A stretch of 64,000 nucleotides of DNA, taken from an uncultured Gammaproteobacteria bacterium (lineage in GTDB: Bacteria; Pseudomonadota; Gammaproteobacteria; HyVt-429). Of the stretch, positions 36,169 to 45,127 are shown piece by piece. A program made the translations under genes and the position numbers. A model generated the notes under the pieces. That model saw nothing but the letters and a program-made list of their open reading frames with translations, ran no database searches and had not been told where the DNA came from. Numbering within the stretch: position 1 is the first letter of the stretch; each line of letters opens with the position of its first letter. The stretch is taken from positions 56,433 to 120,432 of the forward strand of contig CAMYOD010000003.1 of assembly GCA_947259975.1 (NCBI GenBank), read 5' to 3'.

Positions 36169-37137
36169 ATGGCCAGCATGCGTCAACTTACGTTTTCAAT
36201 TTTGCTACTGACCCTCACCGGGATCGCCCACGGTGACAATGTCCTGGTACAGGTCCCGGGTGTACAGGTGGATGCCGATGGCACCGTGCGTATGCCGGGC
36301 GTCGTGGTCGGGCCGGACGGCTCTGTCAGCGCCCCGGGCGTCGAGGTGCGCGGCAGCGACGGAGGTTCCGCCGGAAATACCGTAAGTACATCGGCCGGCA
36401 GCGGCATGAGTTACTCGGGTACGGATCTGAGGGGTTCAGACTTCCGTGGCCAGGATCTCTCCGGCGCGTCGTTCTCGGCGGTCGACCTGCGTGGCGCCGA
36501 TCTTTCCGGCGCCAACCTGACGGGCGCGACGTTTGTGGGCACGGATCTGCGCAACGCCAAGCTCAGAAATGCCTGCCTGCAAAATGCCAAGATGACTGGA
36601 AATAATCTCGCCAGCGCGGATCTGACCGGCGCCACACTCACCGGCGCGGCCATGGTCGGCAACGATCTCAGAAATGCGACTATGCACAATGTGATTCGCA
36701 ACGCAGACTGTCCGTCAGCCACTGCAAGCGCGCGCCCAGCGGTGACCAAGGCGGCGGAAATCACACAGGCGCTGGCGGCACCCGACGGCAAGGTCGACCT
36801 CACGGTGAATTTCGAAACCGACTCGGACAAGATCAAGGCCGACGCCCATGTGCAGGTGATGGAGATCGCCAACGCGCTGCGTGCGCCCGAACTCAGCGAC
36901 GCCCGTGTACGCATTGAGGGCCATACCGACAGCGTCGGCGAAAACGATTACAACCTGGATCTATCTTATCGACGCGCGATCCGCGTCATGCGTAACCTGG
37001 TCGAGGAATACGGAATCCCGAGCGACCGCTTCGAGGTGAAGGGCTTTGGCGAAGATCAGCCGGTGGCATCAAATGTGTCTGATAACGGGCGCGCCCTAAA
37101 TCGGCGGGTCACCCTGGTCAATCTGGGCGCCGGTTAG
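36169..37137 (+). CDS. Secreted pentapeptide-repeat / OmpA-domain fusion protein
   Basis: 322 residues: signal peptide (about 1-22, cleavage after AHG), then a Gly/Pro/Val segment with about three repeats of PGVxVxxDGxV (25-70), pentapeptide repeats of the A(D/N)LxG type (about 82-180), and a C-terminal OmpA-like peptidoglycan-binding domain (about 210-320; NFETDSDKI, IEGHTDSVGENDYNLDLSYRR, GFGEDQPVASN). The OmpA domain should tether it to peptidoglycan in the periplasm; the pentapeptide helix would be a spacer or binding surface. I know of no characterised protein with this order. GGAGG at 36160 precedes the ATG. Confidence 0.8.
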   Translation: MASMRQLTFSILLLTLTGIAHGDNVLVQVPGVQVDADGTVRMPGVVVGPDGSVSAPGVEVRGSDGGSAGNTVSTSAGSGMSYSGTDLRGSDFRGQDLSGASFSAVDLRGADLSGANLTGATFVGTDLRNAKLRNACLQNAKMTGNNLASADLTGATLTGAAMVGNDLRNATMHNVIRNADCPSATASARPAVTKAAEITQALAAPDGKVDLTVNFETDSDKIKADAHVQVMEIANALRAPELSDARVRIEGHTDSVGENDYNLDLSYRRAIRVMRNLVEEYGIPSDRFEVKGFGEDQPVASNVSDNGRALNRRVTLVNLGAG

Positions 37138-37179
37138 CGAGTTACCCTGCCAAGAACATCGAACCGTCGAAGTCGATGG

Positions 37180-37210
37180 ACGCAGACCGCACCCTGGGTG
37201 CGGTCTGCGT
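37180..37210. terminator. Perfect 15-bp hairpin between convergent genes
   Basis: ACGCAGACCGCACCC, one T, then its exact complement, in the 90-bp gap between the pentapeptide-OmpA gene and rsmE. No U-tract on either side, so it is probably a bidirectional 3'-end hairpin. Confidence 0.6.
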
Positions 37211-37227
37211 GTATTAACGCCCGCTTC

Positions 37228-37956
37228 CTATTGCAGGAGCCCGGCCAGGGCGGCTACGGCGGCAGTTTCGATCCGCAGAATGGCCGACCCGAGTGCGACG
37301 CGCCTGCCGCCTTGCTGCACGATGCTGTCGATTTCGGTCGCTGTGAAACCACCTTCGGGACCGACCATGATCACCAGAGATGGCTCGTTCGTACTGTCGG
37401 ATATCAATTCCTGTATCGGTGCGCCCGCCGGATCGGCCACCCATATCTCAGCGTCGTCCCCGACCGCGCCGCGGATGCGATCCGGCGTGACCGCGGCCGC
37501 GATCCGCGGAACATAGCTGCGGCGGGCCTGTTTGCACGCCTCCAGGCAGACACGCTCCCAGCGTGTGTGTGCCTTGATTGTCGCCTTGACGACACTGCGC
37601 TCGCACTGCAAAGGCACAAAGCGGGTCATACCCAACTGGGTGCCCATATCGAGCAGCACCGCCATCCGGTCCCCTTTCGGCAGGGCGCTGGCCAGTGTGA
37701 TCGATCGTGGCGGCGCCTGCCGCTCCATATGTTCAATAGTAATTGCGAGTGCCGCTGACTTACGCTCAACCCGTGCGATGCGGCCGTCGGCGACGGTGCC
37801 GCGCCCATTGAATAGCGCGATCGCGTCACCGGACGCCAGACGACGGGCCGCCAGGGCATGGCGCGCCTCTTCCCCCTGCAACAACGCTGTACCGCCCGCC
37901 GCCGGCAACTCGGCACAATAGAACAACGGTGGTCGCGATTTTGGATTGTCGCGCAT
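37228..37956 (-). CDS. rsmE: 16S rRNA m3U1498 methyltransferase RsmE
   Basis: 242 residues, SPOUT superfamily with an N-terminal PUA-like domain. Methylates N3 of U1498 in 16S rRNA. Signatures: ALPKGDRMAVLLDMGTQLGM, ERSVVKA, LEACKQARRSYVPRI, MVGPEGGFTATEI and the SAM-site LGSAILRIETAAVAAL near the C terminus. The ATG at 37956 lies 4 bp after the rsmJ stop; the frame upstream to 37992 overlaps rsmJ. Confidence 0.93.
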   Translation of the reverse strand: MRDNPKSRPPLFYCAELPAAGGTALLQGEEARHALAARRLASGDAIALFNGRGTVADGRIARVERKSAALAITIEHMERQAPPRSITLASALPKGDRMAVLLDMGTQLGMTRFVPLQCERSVVKATIKAHTRWERVCLEACKQARRSYVPRIAAAVTPDRIRGAVGDDAEIWVADPAGAPIQELISDSTNEPSLVIMVGPEGGFTATEIDSIVQQGGRRVALGSAILRIETAAVAALAGLLQ

Positions 37957-37960
37957 CGCT

Positions 37961-38833
37961 TCAGGTCTGGGCGTGGCGTACATAAACGTCATAGCGCACG
38001 AGCTTACCTTTATAAGTCACAGTAACATCCGGCGCCACCGGCGGCGCGTAATCCGGCCGCTTGACTACGACACGTCGGAGTGCGTTTTCGCGACACACCT
38101 GCAACAGCTCCGCCGCGTCCGGGTCATCGCCGACGATGGCGCGCAACATGCGTACCTCCTTCTTCGCCAGGGCGGAACGATTCGGTTTGGGTGGAAACAT
38201 GGGGTCCATGTAGATCACATCCGGCGCCGCAACGGTGGCCAGAAGCGTACGGGCATCCCCCGCAGCGAGCCGAATGCGCGCCGCAATGCATGCGGATTTC
38301 GGGTCATGCGCTCGCAGACGCCGCAGACCGTCGGCCAGGAGAGCGAATACCACCGGCGAGCGTTCGATGGCGAGTACGCCGAGTCCCAGGCTGGCAATGA
38401 GGTAGCTGTCATGACCCAGCCCGGCGGTGACATCGACCGCGGTGTGCGCACGTTTCCCCAGCGCCTTGGCCAAGGGTTGGCGACGAGACAAGGCCGCGAA
38501 CGGGCGCGCCAGCTCCGCGGCAAAATCCACCGCGACCGGCCCGATCTTGGGGTCGCGGGCATCGCGCAGACCCAGCTGTCCGTCGTCGTTCCATTCGAGC
38601 AACCAATCCGCCGCACCGGTGGCGTCCGCCGCGCACAGGGACAGATCCAACCGTTGCGCCAGCTCGCGCGCCCATGCCGCCACCTCGAGATCGGCGGCGT
38701 CGCACACCACGGCCAAGCGTGGACCCGTTGCCGCCGCAGACGCGCTTTGCGGTGAGAACTTCTCCCGCACCCGCTGCGCAGACAAGGCCCGGGGATTCCC
38801 GACCCAACCACCCGGTTTTTGATGTTTTTCCAT
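37961..38833 (-). CDS. rsmJ: 16S rRNA m2G1516 methyltransferase RsmJ
   Basis: 290 residues. SAM-dependent N2-methyltransferase acting on G1516. Signatures: HTAVDVTAGLGHDSYLIASLG (SAM loop, about 150-170), IERSPVVFALL, and the catalytic DPMFPP motif near 222, followed by KKEVRMLR. Starts at ATG 38833; the frame to 38938 is out of family length. Forms an operon with rsmE. Confidence 0.92.
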   Translation of the reverse strand: MEKHQKPGGWVGNPRALSAQRVREKFSPQSASAAATGPRLAVVCDAADLEVAAWARELAQRLDLSLCAADATGAADWLLEWNDDGQLGLRDARDPKIGPVAVDFAAELARPFAALSRRQPLAKALGKRAHTAVDVTAGLGHDSYLIASLGLGVLAIERSPVVFALLADGLRRLRAHDPKSACIAARIRLAAGDARTLLATVAAPDVIYMDPMFPPKPNRSALAKKEVRMLRAIVGDDPDAAELLQVCRENALRRVVVKRPDYAPPVAPDVTVTYKGKLVRYDVYVRHAQT

Positions 38834-38925
38834 AGTCACCCTATACTTCAACCCTTGCCGCCGCGCCCGCGTCCATCGCGACCGACGTGCTGCCGCAATC
38901 AATCCGACCGGTCCGTTAGGGCCGC

Positions 38926-40014
38926 ATGTCCACGACACAAACTGACTTTACCCTGAACTTAAATACTATGCGTCCAGCCGAGATCCTGGTCATCCTCGAC
39001 CGTGAGTTCACCAGCACCAAGAGCGGCCACCATACACCGGTAATGATGTGGGGTCCGCCCGGCGTGGGCAAGTCTCAGATGGTGGCCCAGGTCGGGGCAA
39101 AACATGGTGCGCCGGTGATCGATATCCGGCTCTCACAAATGGAACCGAGCGACCTGCGCGGCATTCCATTTCGTGTCGACCAGCACGTGGAATGGGCGAT
39201 ACCGGCGATGCTGCCGGATGTACAACGTCATGGACCGGAAGGAATTTTGTTTCTCGATGAAATCACCTCCGCGGCACCGACGGTATCTGCCGCCGCCTAT
39301 CAATTGATTCTCGATCGCCGACTCGGCGAGTACCAGGTCCCCGATCATTGGGCGATTTTCGCCGCCGGTAATCGCCAGGGCGATCGCGGCGTCACCTACA
39401 GCATGCCGGCACCGCTGGCGAATCGATTTCAACATTTCGAAGTTGAGGCCCATCTCGACGACTGGGTCGCGTGGGCCTACAAGAACGGTATCGATAATCG
39501 GCTGATTGCGTTCCTGCGTTTTCGTCCGGAGCTGTTGTTCGATTTCGATCCGGCGCACAACCCGGTCGCGTTCCCGTCGCCGCGTTCCTGGGAGTTCGCA
39601 CACCGCGCGTTGCAGAAATTTGACGATAACCCGAAGGCGATGCTCGGCGCCTTGCAGGCATGCGTCGGACCGGCCGCGGGCATCGAAGCCAAGGCCTTTA
39701 TCGATAACCTGGACAACCTACCCGACATCGAGGCCATCGTCCGTGGTGAAGAAGTGCCGGTACCCAAGGAAATCGACCTGCAATACGCGGTTGCATCGTC
39801 ACTGGTGGCACAGGCGATACGCGCCCAGGGCAATGGCAAGGCGCAGGAGACTTTCGGTAACATACTGACCTATGCGCGTCGCTTTCCGCAACGGGAAATG
39901 GGCGTAATGCTGGTATCGGACATGCATCGCGCCGTCGGTCACGACCTCTTCGAAGTGCCGCAATTCGATCAGTGGGCGCAGGATATCGCGGACGTGATGT
40001 TGTTTGACATGTAA
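38926..40014 (+). CDS. MoxR-family AAA+ ATPase
   Basis: 362 residues. AAA+ core with Walker A GPPGVGKSQM (near 43), Walker B ILFLDEITSAAPTV (near 107), sensor 1 IFAAGNRQGDRG and a lid domain. MoxR ATPases act as chaperones with VWA-domain partners, often to mature metalloenzymes or assemble envelope complexes. The VWA partner is the next gene. Divergent from rsmJ with 92 bp between. Confidence 0.88.
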   Translation: MSTTQTDFTLNLNTMRPAEILVILDREFTSTKSGHHTPVMMWGPPGVGKSQMVAQVGAKHGAPVIDIRLSQMEPSDLRGIPFRVDQHVEWAIPAMLPDVQRHGPEGILFLDEITSAAPTVSAAAYQLILDRRLGEYQVPDHWAIFAAGNRQGDRGVTYSMPAPLANRFQHFEVEAHLDDWVAWAYKNGIDNRLIAFLRFRPELLFDFDPAHNPVAFPSPRSWEFAHRALQKFDDNPKAMLGALQACVGPAAGIEAKAFIDNLDNLPDIEAIVRGEEVPVPKEIDLQYAVASSLVAQAIRAQGNGKAQETFGNILTYARRFPQREMGVMLVSDMHRAVGHDLFEVPQFDQWAQDIADVMLFDM

Positions 40015-40019
40015 TAGGC

Positions 40020-40097
40020 AGTCACAAGTTACAAGATACAAGTTGCAAGGCTAGAACTGATTATTGCTTGTATCTTCAAACTTGAAACTTGAAACTG
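40020..40097. repeat. Heptamer-repeat inverted element inside the moxR operon
   Basis: Left arm CAAGTTA, CAAGATA, CAAGTTG, CAAGG; right arm CTTGTAT, CTTCAAA, CTTGAAA, CTTGAAA. The arms can pair (for instance through CTTGTATCTT against AAGATACAAG), so the transcript between moxR and the DUF2201 gene may fold into a long imperfect hairpin. Confidence 0.65.
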
Positions 40098-40101
40098 ATT
40101 T

Positions 40102-41334
40102 ATGTCCAACGACGTCGAAATCAAACTCAGCGCCGCGCGCACGCGCCTGATCCTCGACAAGCCGTTCCTCGGTGCGTTGGTGCTGCGCCTGCCCATGGTT
40201 GCGGGCGACCCCGCCTGGTGCAAGAGCACGGCCACCGACGCGCGGACCTTCTACTACAATCGAGGCTATATCAATCGGCTCACCTTGGACGAGACCCAGT
40301 TTGTGCTTGCGCACGAAGCCCTGCATTGTGCGCTATCCCATTTCGCTCGCCGCCAGCACCGCGTAAAGCGCCGCTGGGATCTGGCGTGCGATTTCGCAAT
40401 CAACCCCCTGCTCATCAATGAAGGTCTGCAACCGACGCCGGATGCCCTGTACATGTCCGAATTCGAGGACATGACCGCGGAGGAAATCTATCCCAACCTC
40501 GACGACAACATGGATGAGGAGCCTCAGGACCAACATCTCTACGACCAACCCGACGCGAGCGGCAGCGGCGGCCAGGGCCAGGACATGGACAAGCAGCGCG
40601 ACGGCGAGCAGAGTTCGCCGGAAAGCGACGAGGGCACGGCCAGCGAGTCCGAGGTTGACGAGAACCAGGGTGGCGCGCCGCAGCCGCCGCCCCTCAGTCC
40701 CGCCGAGCAGGAACAGTTGAGCGTACAGTGGCAACAACGCATGGCGGGTGCCGCCCAGCAGGCCATGCAGGCCGGCAAGATGGGCGATGCCATGGCCCGC
40801 ATGGTGGACCATCTACTGCAACCCCAGTTGCCCTGGCGCATGCTGCTGGCGCGCTACATGACCAATATCGCGCGGGACGACTACAGTTACTTTCGGCCCT
40901 CACGCCGGGAAGGCAACGCCATTTTTCCGAGTCTGCGCAGCTCCCAACTGGACGTGACCGCGGTGATCGATACCAGCGGCTCGATCGCACAAGATGAGAT
41001 GGAACAGTTCGTTTCCGAAGTGAATGCAATCAAGGGCCAGATGCGTGCCCGCATTACCTTGCTTGCCTGCGACGCCCAGGTCAGCGACAAGGGGCCCTGG
41101 GTGTTCGAGCCCTGGGAGGATGCGGAGTTGCCCACCGAACTGGAGGGCGGCGGCGGCACCGACTTCGTGCCCGCGTTTGACTGGGTTGAGACCCAAGACC
41201 AGGCGCCGGACCTGCTGATCTATTTCACCGACGCCGACGGCAACTTTCCGCAGAGCGAGCCGGCTTACCCAGTTTTGTGGCTGGTCAAAGGCAAGGCGAA
41301 GGTGCCTTGGGGGCAAAGGGTACAACTTAATTGA
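40102..41334 (+). CDS. DUF2201 protein: metallopeptidase-like + VWA-like domains
   Basis: 410 residues. N-terminal putative metallopeptidase with zinc motif AHEALHCALSH (HExxH near 70). An acidic, Gln/Gly/Ser-rich linker spans about 140-205. The C-terminal VWA-like domain has the MIDAS motif DTSGSIAQDEM near 291. It is the usual partner of a MoxR ATPase; the VWA half probably binds it and the client. 87 bp (the repeat) separate it from moxR. Confidence 0.85.
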   Translation: MSNDVEIKLSAARTRLILDKPFLGALVLRLPMVAGDPAWCKSTATDARTFYYNRGYINRLTLDETQFVLAHEALHCALSHFARRQHRVKRRWDLACDFAINPLLINEGLQPTPDALYMSEFEDMTAEEIYPNLDDNMDEEPQDQHLYDQPDASGSGGQGQDMDKQRDGEQSSPESDEGTASESEVDENQGGAPQPPPLSPAEQEQLSVQWQQRMAGAAQQAMQAGKMGDAMARMVDHLLQPQLPWRMLLARYMTNIARDDYSYFRPSRREGNAIFPSLRSSQLDVTAVIDTSGSIAQDEMEQFVSEVNAIKGQMRARITLLACDAQVSDKGPWVFEPWEDAELPTELEGGGGTDFVPAFDWVETQDQAPDLLIYFTDADGNFPQSEPAYPVLWLVKGKAKVPWGQRVQLN

Positions 41335-41339
41335 TAGGG

Positions 41340-41478
41340 CCAAGTATCGAGGGACGAGTCTCGAGTAAAAAAGCAACAACACAAAACACTAAGACGCATT
41401 GCAAATAAGCGACTCGACACGAGCAATAATCTCAATTCCTAACCATTTCACCCTCGTTACTCGTACCTCGCAACTGTA
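41340..41478. repeat. CGAG/CTCG heptamer-repeat element
   Basis: Left arm CGAGGGA, CGAGTCT, CGAG; right arm CTCGTTA, CTCGTAC, CTCGCAA. Same 7-nt period as the CAAG/CTTG arrays with a changed core base, between the second and third genes of the moxR cluster. Confidence 0.55.
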
Positions 41479-41481
41479 TTT

Positions 41482-42651
41482 ATGGAACTCTCCCACGAAG
41501 ACACGCTGCGCCTGAATGTACTGCTGAAAAACGTCAAGGCGGTGCGTATCGATGAACAGGCGATGACGGTACACGGCCTGTCGGAGCGCGGCGAGGCCAA
41601 GGTCAAACTCAGCCCGAACTGTCGCCCGGATCGTTATCTGAAGCTGGTGCGTGAGTTTCTTTCCGGCGTGGCACTCGGCTCGCCGGGGGGCTATCCGATC
41701 TACCTAAAACGCTGGACCCGCATGGGTCAGATCAGCGCCACTGCCCTGGCGGAATTGCTCATGCTGGGCGAGCCGGAAGCCGTGACCGCGGTGGTACGCG
41801 CAGAAGGACTCACGGAGGAGTTGGCGCGGCGCGCCTGGTGGGCCTCCCCGGTATCGGAAACCGCGCGCCGCATTCTCGCGCACGAAAGCATCCGCGCCAC
41901 CGCCCTGGGTCCGGAGCTGGCCGAGTTTCTGGTCGAGCACTTGCCGTTCGAGACCAATGCTCATGTGATTATCGATATGGTGCGCCTGATCCTGCAACCG
42001 GGATTGATCGATGCGGAACGACGCCAGCAGATCTGGGAGCGTGGCGGCGAAAATAACGTCTATCGTGTCGGCTTCCTTGTCGCCATGCCGGATAATCTGC
42101 CGGGCGATGCACCACCGCGAGCGCAACTCGCGACACATCGCGAATCGCTTGGCGCATTAGCCGACGCCGGAAATGAACTCGCTGGTTTATTATTGCGCGT
42201 GCTGGACATGCGCGGACAGATCTTCATCGCCACAGCCGAAGCCGTCCTGTTGCGCCCGAAAGATCAAGACGTGGTCGTGGAATTGCTCAACGCCACCGCG
42301 GACTATTTCACCGCCGCGCGGTTGGCGCGCCCCTTCAGTGGCGACGTTGCTGTCGCTCTGGTCGACGCGGACTACTTGTGTGCGCAGGGTGCCGACGCTC
42401 ATCCGGCCCTCGCTGAGCTGATTGCCGCAGTACCCGACCTGCAACCCGAAATTAAGGCGATGCTGGTACTGGCTTGCGCAAATGAATCTATCGTGACGCC
42501 GGTCTTCGCCCGTACCGACGCGGTCGGCACGGTAATGCAACAGAAACTACTCCCGGTGACCCAGACTCTATTCGAACAACTGGCAGTGCTCCACGGCGGC
42601 GACACCGTGACACCCACAACCCGCCGGCGCCGGCGCCAACGTCCGAGCTGA
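41482..42651 (+). CDS. DsrS-like protein of unknown function
   Basis: 389 residues, soluble, mostly helical. N terminus MELSHEDTLRLNVLLKN; conserved-looking block GSPGGYPIYLKRWTRMGQ near 74; AWWASPVSETARRIL near 117; C terminus basic (RRRRRQRPS). From memory this matches proteins annotated DsrS at the end of the dsr sulfur-oxidation cluster of Allochromatium. I cannot verify it, and no other dsr gene is here. It follows the MoxR and DUF2201 genes, so a shared metalloprotein-maturation role is plausible. Confidence 0.6.
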   Translation: MELSHEDTLRLNVLLKNVKAVRIDEQAMTVHGLSERGEAKVKLSPNCRPDRYLKLVREFLSGVALGSPGGYPIYLKRWTRMGQISATALAELLMLGEPEAVTAVVRAEGLTEELARRAWWASPVSETARRILAHESIRATALGPELAEFLVEHLPFETNAHVIIDMVRLILQPGLIDAERRQQIWERGGENNVYRVGFLVAMPDNLPGDAPPRAQLATHRESLGALADAGNELAGLLLRVLDMRGQIFIATAEAVLLRPKDQDVVVELLNATADYFTAARLARPFSGDVAVALVDADYLCAQGADAHPALAELIAAVPDLQPEIKAMLVLACANESIVTPVFARTDAVGTVMQQKLLPVTQTLFEQLAVLHGGDTVTPTTRRRRRQRPS

Positions 42652-42798
42652 TACATATCCTCAGGGAATGGAAATTGCGTCGCCAATAGGCGACCATCGG
42701 ACCCCGCCGAAAGATAGTTGTCAAACCTGAAAGGTCCTTGCTACAGTTGCATTTCAGGATCAGGTCAACTCGACAAGAACAACGGTAGTCTGAACAGT

Positions 42799-43653
42799 AT
42801 GCACCGCAGGACCGCACTGAAATTTGCCCTCGGCTTCCTTGCTTTCCCGAAACCTGCGCTGGCGGGATTCTTTTCGCGCCGTGCAGGAGAGCAGAAGATC
42901 CGCCCACCGCTGATTCATTCGCTGCGGGAAGAGAGCCACATCAAGGATAAGCTTGTCATTTCGAGCATCCAGGTGCCGCGGCATGAGAAAATGCTGCTCG
43001 AGGGTTCACGCCTGGATTTGCTGTATTCCGTCACCGCCCGCCTGGAACGACTAAAGCGTATCGTCGGCTATGGCAACTTCAGCTTGCTGTCGTTTGACGA
43101 TGCCTTACGCTTCGCGCGCAACTACTCCGAGATCGGCGCATTTAACAGCGCCGAACTCAATTTTCTGGAAGAAGTCTTTTTCGAAGACGCGCGACGTTAT
43201 GGATTTTATGGCTCCAAGGTAACGACACAACTCGGCGCCCACATACCGAAACGGGAAATTGTCAAAGTACCCCGGACCGGTCATTACTTGTTCAAGGGTG
43301 AACCGTTGGAGATGTACAAGAAGGTCCGGCGCGAAGTGGGTGACAGCCTGGTCCTGACATCAGGGATACGCAGTGTTGTCAAACAGATGCATTTGTTTCT
43401 GGCCAAGACGATCTCGGTGGGTGGCAGTCTCTCCGAGGCGTCGTACTCATTGGCCCCGCCAGGACACTCCTACCACGGCATCGGTGATTTCGATGTGGGC
43501 AAAGTCGGTCTCGGTGCCGCCAACTTCACTGAAAAATTCGCCAAAACGGATGAGTTCAAGCGCCTCATCGACCTGGGCTACGTATTAATTCGTTATCCCG
43601 ACATCAATCCCTATGGGGTCCGATATGAGCCGTGGCATATCAAAGTGGTTTAA
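42799..43653 (+). CDS. Exported D,D-carboxypeptidase-like protein (M15B/VanY-like)
   Basis: 284 residues. Tat-like signal peptide (HRRTALKFALGFLAFPKPALA, cleavage near 22). The C-terminal peptidase domain has a His/Asp cluster PPGHSYHGIGDFDVG (His226, Asp230/Asp232) and EPWH at 277-280, the zinc-ligand layout of M15 enzymes. Spacing from His226 to the Asp is one residue shorter than the textbook HxxGxxxD. Expected to trim peptidoglycan stem peptides in the periplasm. Its 3' end overlaps the start of the M99-like gene by 29 bp, so the pair is co-translated. Confidence 0.72.
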   Translation: MHRRTALKFALGFLAFPKPALAGFFSRRAGEQKIRPPLIHSLREESHIKDKLVISSIQVPRHEKMLLEGSRLDLLYSVTARLERLKRIVGYGNFSLLSFDDALRFARNYSEIGAFNSAELNFLEEVFFEDARRYGFYGSKVTTQLGAHIPKREIVKVPRTGHYLFKGEPLEMYKKVRREVGDSLVLTSGIRSVVKQMHLFLAKTISVGGSLSEASYSLAPPGHSYHGIGDFDVGKVGLGAANFTEKFAKTDEFKRLIDLGYVLIRYPDINPYGVRYEPWHIKVV

Positions 43654-45028
43654 CGCCGGTTTGCTGGCCCTGCTCGTCGCCGCGGTGCTAGCGACACACC
43701 CTGCACTCGGCAAGATACGTCCCACAGATCTGAGCTTCAGTCTGCACAAGCTCGAATCCGGCGAACCGGGCCCAACCGTCCTGGTCATCGGCGGCATCCA
43801 GGGCGATGAGCCCGGCGGCTTCAATGCCGCGGCCTTGCTGACCACGCACTACCGGATCACGCAGGGCAATGTCTGGGTTGTACCGAATCTCAATTTTCAC
43901 AGCATCGTCAAGCGCACCCGCGGCGTGCACGGGGACATGAACCGGAAATTCATGCAGCTGAAGGAAACCGACCCCGAATACAGCGCGGTGCAAAAGATCC
44001 AGTCGATCATTCTCGACAACGAGGTGGACCTCGTTCTGAATCTGCATGACGGCAGCGGCTTCTATCACCCCAAACACATTGACAAGTCCCGTAATCCGCA
44101 CCGTTGGGGTCAGAGCATAATTATTGACCAGGAAAGTATTGAAGCGTTCTACGGTGACATGGGTGATATGGCGCGCGAGGTCATCGACCAGGTGAATCAA
44201 GGTATCTCGACGACGAAACACCGTTACCACCTGAAGAATACACACACCGCCAATGGTGACCGGGAAATGGAAAAGACCCTCACCTACTTCGCGATCCGCA
44301 ACGGCAAACCCGCGGTCGGCGTGGAAGCCAGCAAGACCTTCCGTACCTATCAACGGGCTCATTACCACCTGCGAGTCATTGAAGCCTACCTGGACAGGCT
44401 CGGCATCGGTTTTGAGCGACCTTTTGACCTGACGCCAGCGGATGTCAAAGCGCAAATCGATAATGACGTCCGGTTAGCGCTCTACGACAACGAGATTCTG
44501 CTCGATATTTCGCGGCCGCGACCCTGGTTGCGTTACGTGCCCTTGAAAAAGAATGAGCCGCTCGAATTCAATGCAACCAATCCACTCGTGACCGTGCTCG
44601 GCGGCGATAAACACTACAGCGTCTACTACGGCAATCGGCGGGTCACGAACCTGCATCCACAGTATTTCAGCTTTGACAATAGTCTGCGCAAACTGGCCAT
44701 GGAAATCGACGGCAATGAAACCGAGGTCAGTCTGGGCTCGGTTATCGACGTGGCGCAATCATTCAAGGTACAGCCGCTTGAGGGCTATCGCGTAAATGCC
44801 ATCGGCTTCTCGCGCCAGGGCGTCAAGAACGAAAGCGGCATTACGCTACGTAAAACGGATTTCATGCAGCGCTTCTCGGTGGACAAGCGCGCCGCGCAGT
44901 ACCGCATCGAGGTCTATCAGGAAAAGAAATTCTGCGGCATGGTGGTGGTAAATTTCATCGCCGACCCGGACGCGACTACAAACAAGGTTTCGCTTTCAGC
45001 GCCGAAGGCGTCCGCCACGCCAGGCTAA
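43625..45028 (+). CDS. Csd4/Pgp1-like zinc carboxypeptidase (M14/M99)
   Basis: 467 residues with a signal peptide (about 1-29). The catalytic domain shows the unusual Gln-Glu-His zinc site of the Csd4/Pgp1 family: GGIQGDEPGG (Gln59, Glu62) and LNLHDGSGF (His141), with catalytic Glu234 in VGVEASKTF. C-terminal beta-rich region (about 250-460) corresponds to the extra domains of Csd4. Family enzymes are D,L-carboxypeptidases that convert muramyl tripeptides to dipeptides and set helical cell shape in Helicobacter and Campylobacter. The ATG at 43625 is inside the M15B-like gene. Confidence 0.8.
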   Translation: MSRGISKWFNAGLLALLVAAVLATHPALGKIRPTDLSFSLHKLESGEPGPTVLVIGGIQGDEPGGFNAAALLTTHYRITQGNVWVVPNLNFHSIVKRTRGVHGDMNRKFMQLKETDPEYSAVQKIQSIILDNEVDLVLNLHDGSGFYHPKHIDKSRNPHRWGQSIIIDQESIEAFYGDMGDMAREVIDQVNQGISTTKHRYHLKNTHTANGDREMEKTLTYFAIRNGKPAVGVEASKTFRTYQRAHYHLRVIEAYLDRLGIGFERPFDLTPADVKAQIDNDVRLALYDNEILLDISRPRPWLRYVPLKKNEPLEFNATNPLVTVLGGDKHYSVYYGNRRVTNLHPQYFSFDNSLRKLAMEIDGNETEVSLGSVIDVAQSFKVQPLEGYRVNAIGFSRQGVKNESGITLRKTDFMQRFSVDKRAAQYRIEVYQEKKFCGMVVVNFIADPDATTNKVSLSAPKASATPG

Positions 45029-45059
45029 GGCCTCCTATACATCCAGCGCCAGGCTAAGG
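45017..45059. repeat. 13-bp direct repeat at the end of the M99-like gene
   Basis: CGCCAGGCTAAGG at 45018-45030, which includes the stop codon, and again at 45047-45059. Probably a small local duplication. Confidence 0.5.
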
Positions 45060-45127
45060 GGTTGAGGTGATTTATTTTTGGGCAGGCAATCACATGCTGT
45101 CGAAAAATAGGTCACTCCAACCCTTTT

